Shown in pieces: positions 58,390 through 64,000 of a stretch of 64,000 nucleotides of DNA. The number at the start of each line of letters is the position of its first letter. Position 1 is the first letter of the stretch. Position numbers and translations under genes: made by a program. Source of the stretch: Sebastes aleutianus (Eukaryota; Chordata; Actinopteri; Perciformes; Sebastidae); assembly GCA_916700875.1 (NCBI GenBank), contig CAKAKS010000298.1, positions 124,001 through 188,000 of the forward strand, read 5' to 3'. Under the pieces are notes generated by a model that was not told where the DNA came from, did no database searches, and saw only the letters and a list, made by a program, of their open reading frames with translations.

Positions 58390-60300
58390 CTTGGTCCCCT
58401 CAGGGTCTGATACCAACGCACCCTTTGGCTTCATGCACCGGGCTTTTTAACTAACTTAAATATTTTACTGTTCTTTTGTTATGTAACTAACGTACTTTAC
58501 TAACGCCAGTCATGTAACAGATGTCATGATTTTAACCCAAACCATGATCTTCTCCTAAACATATCCAAGTACTTTTGTTGCGTAAGTAAACATAAAAACT
58601 AAGTAAACCTACGTTGGAACTTTATTTTGAAAAGACACTATGCACGTAACGAGCGGAACTGACACGCCGTCCCTGACAGCCGCTAGAGGGGTACCTAGAC
58701 ACCTAACGTAGGGCCACTGATAGGGGTCAGTATTTGACGAGTTGAGAATGAGAATATGTAGGTCCCGGCTGTCCTCCATACCATGGTTAATGACATCCTG
58801 TCCTCAAGGACATGTTGAACAGATGATGTTGACATTCTCATTTACTTCCAGAAGCAGGAAAATGTCCAGCAAGTGTAACGGGTGATGCACAGACTCCTGG
58901 AAAACCATTAAAGCAGAGAACTTCCATCAGTTCTTCATCTCAGATCTGTCAAAGCCTGCTTCCTTCTCGTGCCAGTTACTAACTCTCCTTTCATTTCAGA
59001 TCCGTCCACTTCCACCTGCCCTGCATCACCTGATCTTCTCCACCCATCTACAGAGTTCCAGCCATCATCTCTGCCTGCTGAAAGCCTTCCTGCCTGTTGC
59101 ACTCACCTGCCTGATCCACGAATGGATAAGTTGGTAACACTTCTCAATCTCTAGTTTCAAGTCTTCTTCAATACAGCGTGATGTTCATTTAGTAAATTAT
59201 GGTCCTATTTAGAGTCAGATAGACCATAAAGCAGGGGATGCTTTAGGGCGGGGCTACCTTGTGATTGACAGGTCGCTACCACGGCGTGCGGTCTGGGAGT
59301 TGTCCGTGTTTTTGCTTGCAACTTTAACCCTTTCACAGTGAGTTACACTTCATCAAAGTTAAGTTTAACATTTTGGTCGCCTAGAAATCAGCATTCGGTT
59401 GTACTTAGCTCCACCCTCTAATGTCACTTCTGGTTGCAAAAAAATGTTGGCGACGGCAAAAAACCAAGATGGTGTCGGCAAAAATGCCAAACTCAAAGCT
59501 TGAAAATGACAGTCCACAAACCATTGTACCAGTATATGTCCACTTGTCCACAGTCTATGATTTAATTACATGACCTGTGCAAAACATATTCATGACAGTA
59601 GTCAGCCACACTGTTCATATCAACATCCATAACCCTATTTTCACAGCTGTATACATGACTTCCTATGATCCACACTATTAACTTATTAACTACTTCAGGT
59701 TGAAAACCTCATGTTACACCTTTAACTGTCTGTCAACTAACAATGTTCTTTGTTTTAATACACAAATCACTGTTTATAAATAATATAATATAGAATATCA
59801 CTGAACAAATTGACAGTTAATGATAGCTGCTAACACATTGATTAGCCTGTGAAATGCTTATGCTGATTAATAATTGCTATTATTATTGCTATTGTTCACA
59901 GAATCCAGTGAGTTTAAGTGTAGCTGCCTGCAGAGCATTCAGAAACCTCCTGCTGGTGGTTTCCTGTAAGGGAGAGCTGTGGCTCTTTAATGCTCAGCTG
60001 CTATTTGCATGCATAGGTAACAGTTTCCACCAACTGAATTTGTTTAAATAAGCAGTGTTTCACATTTTAGCATTAGGCCGTGGTTGACATGGCATCCTCG
60101 ACCCCGACCCGCCGCTGAAAGACAATTGAACTTGGCACTAATCAGAGAAGAGCTACTACAATCATCTTTACAGTCTACCATCCGTTTTTTAGTTAACTTC
60201 TAAACCTAAGACCGGAGGGTGTATATTTATGATTAAACCAGACATGACGGATGATGTTCATGACAGTTTTGATTGCAGCTGTATTATTTTATAACCTTGA
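58390..60300. other. Spacer between genes G and H
   Basis: Duplicate of 42880-45010 without the SINE. It holds the repeat at 58390-58760, the exon-like stretches at 58999-59135 and 59902-60015 (octamer ATTTGCAT at 60003-60010), and no supported gene. Confidence 0.5.
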
Positions 60301-60303
60301 TCA

Positions 60304-60773
60304 GTTGCCTGGCAACAGGCTCAAAGTGCAGCTATTCACAAAGAAACTCAAAGGGAAGTTAAGCCGACACAACTACCAAACTGAGTTTGGAGTTGATATA
60401 TTCATTAAGACTTTACCAGATTTAGATTTTATTTGGTGATATGAAACAGTCATAGTGATCAAGGTCTTTTGTAAATCTAAAATGTTATTTTTCTTTGCAC
60501 ATTCATTTTAACTCAATTTGTGAGAATAGAGTTTAATAGAGAGAGAATAATATTCTCTATAAATGAATGAATCTGCCAAATATAAAGGCTTTCATATTCA
60601 TGTGGTTTTAATAGTTTTATAATAACTGCTCCTCCACCCTGAAAACAGCACAGTTTATGGGGAAACACTGAATGGCTCCTTGAAGGTTTGTGGGAAGAGC
60701 ATAAGTTGATCCTTTAAATGATTTACAGACTGAGAGAGTGCAGTCCGTTGAAGTGACTGATAGCATGCAACAG
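60304..60773 (+). promoter_or_regulatory. Upstream region of gene H: X-box-like site and putative 5' UTR exon
   Basis: GTTGCCTGGCAAC at 60304-60316 is identical to the gene F site. The non-coding first exon ends at 60773 with the donor GCAACAG|GTACGT. Confidence 0.5.
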
Positions 60774-61444
60774 GTACGTCTGGTTTATTTCTCTCTACAC
60801 GGTTAGTTTAACTTCATTTTGTCAAAGTGGGTCTGCTTTCATAACTTTCATTTCTTTGAACCAAAACTGTAAATTATACCAGATTATTAAGTCTACTTGA
60901 AAGCCATTGTGTCAGCGGAAAAGTATTAGTACCATGACGAATTAAATCTGCCTTTAACTGAGAGTGTTTAGCAGCTTAAGACTATTCGTTTAGAGATGGA
61001 CTTCATATCGTAGAAAGGGTTCTAGTGTAAGCTGAAAGATCAAAGTAATGTTGCAGCTCAAAACACTTTTAAATGCACAAAAGAACAGTATTTGTTGTTT
61101 CTATCTTAATTCCACAAGACACAATATAGAGGATGACTTATTCCTGATAGCTACAACTCTCTATGGAACCATCAGCGTTGACAACAGTAAAAGTATACGG
61201 ACATGTCGTCTACTGTATGTAGGCCTTTGTTTGAATTCAAAAACAGGAGTATAATTTAATATGTATAATGTAGTACTACTACTTTGCGGTAGTTAAGGAA
61301 GTCCACAGATATAGATAGATAGATAGATAGATAGGTAGATTGAGAGTAATGCTTATTTTTGACTGAACGACACCAACCCAAAACTATTTGTTTCAATATT
61401 CTGTATCATCTGTGTCATTTCAGAACTCTGGTCTGCTGTCCCAG

Positions 61445-63979
61445 ATGGACAGACTGTCCCTTCAGTCTCCGCTCGGACTCCTCAGTGTTTTTGTTTTCTA
61501 TCTTCTCCTAGCACACTCTTGTAGAGGTAACTCACAATTAGACATTGGATCAGAGATAATAATAAAATCATATCAATACATGCTATTAAATGTGGGACAT
61601 AAGCATTTATCCAAATACTTCTCCTCTCAAGACAAAGTGATAAAACCTTACAGTGGCATCATCTGGCATTTCAAACATTTTGAGGAATTGTGTCCAGATG
61701 TTTATTCTCTTCACAAAGTGACCACATCACTTCTGGCTCTGTGACAGCAGGTGGATGTTCTTTTGGGGCTAAACCTTTCAAATCCACCACAGAACACTTT
61801 TTGGAGGACTTCACATGAAATTGGGATTGCAATTAACATCTGCACTTTAAATTTATTTTGAAAATAAAGAAAAACAGTCTTGTTGGATATAGAGCCTTTT
61901 GACATGAAGACATGTACCTGCTTCCTACTGTAGGAATTAATAAACATATCTATTTCTTTCCAGGTCAATCTCAGTTAATTGGTCCACTTCAGCCAATAGT
62001 GGCAAGAGTAGGAGATGACATCATTTTGCCATGTCATCTGAAACCTGCAGAGGATGTTGTTGCCATGACGTTGGAGTGGAAGAGACCTGACCTGGTGTCT
62101 GAATTTGTCTTAGTATGGCGTGATGGTCAGGACTTTGTGCTTACTAAAAATCCATCTTACAAGGAACGAACATCGCTGTTCATTGATGAACTGAAGCGAG
62201 GAAACATTTCACTGAAACTCTCCAAAGTACAACTCTCTGATCAGGGAACGTATGAATGCTTCATTCCAGACCTGGATAAACAATCTTTAGTTAAGCTTGT
62301 TGTTGGTGAGTAGACACAAACAGTATGTGTGTATTTCGGAGTTTCAGCTGCAATGTCTTTGTGATTATCAAGGTGTTGTCTCCATGTCTTAAAGATGTAA
62401 CAGTTATTTCTTGAAATCCCAAAACAACCACCTTAACAGCAAACTCACTTTCAGCGTTATTCACGACTTACAACATTTCATCATTTCACTCTTTGTACTA
62501 CAATAGTTAAATGATGAGGTGGAATTTTGCCAATAATGAAGTAATAATCTGTACTATTATACACTATAGTGTACTAATATTCATAATTACAAATTAATTA
62601 ATTGCAGAATTCATTTGACATTTGATCCCTTTGGTTTTAGATAAGAGTTCATAAAATGGCTTAATTTCACAATAAAAGACAAAGAGCTAGCTACAAGTAA
62701 AAGGCTGATTCTGGTCACTTAAAACAGCCAACTGAGGATTTAAGAAGCTGAATAATACTTAAGTACATTAAATTGATTAAAGCTCCATTTTTATCATCAT
62801 GCTAGTGTAGAACTCCTAAAAGTCCTAAAACAAATCATATTAATGTGGGATCAGGAAATGTGAATTTTGTGCAAGATGCTTTTAATTATTAGCTTCGTAA
62901 TGTGCACATTTCGAAACTTGTTTAAACAGGTTATTTTATTAATTTTATTAACTTGATTTTGAGAGCATTAATGATTGTTTTTGTTTTTTTGTCCTCCCAG
63001 GTGAGTTTGAGTTGATTGGGTCACCTCAGCAAATAGTGGCAACAGTTGGTGATGACATCATTTTGCCATGTCATCTGGAACCTGCAGTGGATGTTGCTGC
63101 CAGGACATTAGAGTGGACGAGACCCGACCTGAACCACAGATCTGTCCATGTGTGGCGTGATGGTCAGGACCTCATACATGTTAAAGATCCATCCTACACA
63201 GGAAGAACATCACTGTTCACTGATGAACTGAAGCACGGAAACATTTCACTGAAACTCTCCAAAGTGAAACCTTCTGATGAGGGGAGATACAAATGCTGCA
63301 TTCCAGATATGAATACAGACTCTTTCATTGAGCTTGTTGTTGGTAAGTGGACACACTTGTGTTTTTTTTTTTTTAAAGACAATGAAAAATAATACGACAC
63401 TCCAAAGTCTTTAGATACCAAGAAAGTATCTTAGTACAGCCTCCATACACAGAACTTCTTATTTGGGGAAATCTAAAGCTTGACAGACTAGTTACAGTAG
63501 CTCAGCTACGACTGGACAATCACTGCTGGGGAGGAGTTTAGCAAACGGGCATTGATTAAGAAACCAGACTAAGAGTCTACTGACACACTACCAAATGGCT
63601 GTACAGTATGTTTGACACGGTAGTGCATTAAGCTAAATGCCAACATCAGCATGCTAACATGCTCACAATGTCAATACTATCATGCTGATGTTTAGCAGGT
63701 TTACCTTTTTTAAATGTTTCCTTTTGCTCTGCATCAGGTTCTGTCTCCTCACCGGTTATATTTTTAGCGGGGATGATGTGATTTACTATTTTAGTTTCAA
63801 ATTGCTAAGGATTTCTAATAATGTTATTCTGTGTTTTATCATTTCAGATGATTTCTTTAACGTCCAGTCCAGTTCTGTTCCCGTCATCACTGGTTTAGCT
63901 GTTAGTTTGGCTGTTTGCATCATCATGTTCATCCTGCTGCTTCTCTTTGTTGTGTGGAAATGGAGGCAAATCATAATCA
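61445..63979 (+). CDS. Gene H: 5' part of a two-V-domain butyrophilin-like receptor (continues past the window)
   Basis: Exons: 61424-61526 (ATG 61445; leader VFVFYLLLAHSC), 61964-62305 (V1), 63001-63342 (V2), 63848-63979 (membrane). Junctions are phase 1, as in F. V1 holds LEWKRPDL and GTYECFIP, V2 LEWTRPDL and GRYKCCIP. The V2 acceptor region reads GEFELIG against VESELIG in F. The membrane exon is more like B and C (DDFFNVQSSS) than F (GDLFNLKSTS), suggesting exchange between copies. The coiled coil and LTD are expected downstream by homology but are not in the window. Confidence 0.85.
63738..63790 (+). pseudogene. Relic of the Ig C-type exon in gene H
   Basis: Same truncated remnant as in gene F, with the same early TGA and the same deletion border. 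The loss therefore predates the F/H duplication. Confidence 0.82.
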
Positions 63980-64000
63980 GTAAGTCACACATTTGTTAAT

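Larger units (their letters stand above)
56395..64000. repeat. Segmental duplication, copy 2 (pairs with about 40905-48800)
   Basis: Contains genes G and H in the same order as E and F. It lacks the SINE and the hairpin element, has a shorter GATA repeat, and begins right where about 570 bases of the gene E 3' UTR (40323-40905) are missing, so its left boundary is a deletion or a duplication junction. Confidence 0.85.

Overview
The window looks like teleost fish nuclear DNA, probably from a percomorph. The genes have many short GT-AG exons. The introns hold a Tc1-like fragment, a tRNA-derived SINE, short inverted-repeat DNA elements and simple repeats of the kinds common in fish. There are no prokaryotic operons, RNA operons or CRISPR arrays. 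I rebuilt all gene models by hand from splice sites, reading frame and comparison between the copies. No transcript or database evidence was available.

The locus is a tandem immune-receptor cluster of two interleaved families. Family 1, on the plus strand, has five copies: A (1-9000, 5' end outside the window), B (12260-22016), C (28803-39551), F (46438-55464) and H (61445 to the window end, 3' end outside). These encode butyrophilin/B7-like type I membrane proteins. The order is signal peptide, Ig V domain, a second Ig domain (B7-type C domain in B and C; a second V domain in F and H), transmembrane segment, basic juxtamembrane tail, a long coiled coil built from many small phase-0 exons, and a C-terminal lamin tail domain (LTD) spread over the last three exons. 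Family 2, on the minus strand, has three copies: D (23660-25224), E (41172-42567) and G (56672-58071). These encode two-Ig-domain Fc-receptor-like membrane proteins of about 238 residues. Each sits tail to tail with the family 1 gene to its left.

The main result is the family 1 architecture. Where mammalian butyrophilins carry a B30.2/SPRY domain, these proteins carry a coiled coil followed by a domain that matches nuclear lamin tails in sequence. It also matches in exon structure: the middle LTD exon is 108 nt, phase 0, and begins at the Asp-Gln that, as I remember it, begins human LMNA exon 8. I know of no described receptor of this kind. The coiled coil is encoded by repeated exon-intron cassettes. 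All of its exons are in-frame modules, and many have weak GTTCAT-type donors, so stalk length may vary by splicing and by recombination.

Layout: 1-9000 gene A; 9001-11140 its 3' UTR and the B upstream region; 11075-22657 gene B; 22813-25224 gene D (minus); 25320-27150 repeat-derived spacer; 27395-40159 gene C; 40315-42567 gene E (minus); 42860-45000 repeat-rich spacer; 45010-56241 gene F; 56386-58071 gene G (minus); 58390-60300 duplicated spacer; 60304-64000 gene H. The E-F block (about 40905-48800) and the G-H block (about 56395-64000) are a recent segmental duplication. They differ by a SINE and a hairpin element that are present only in the E-F copy.
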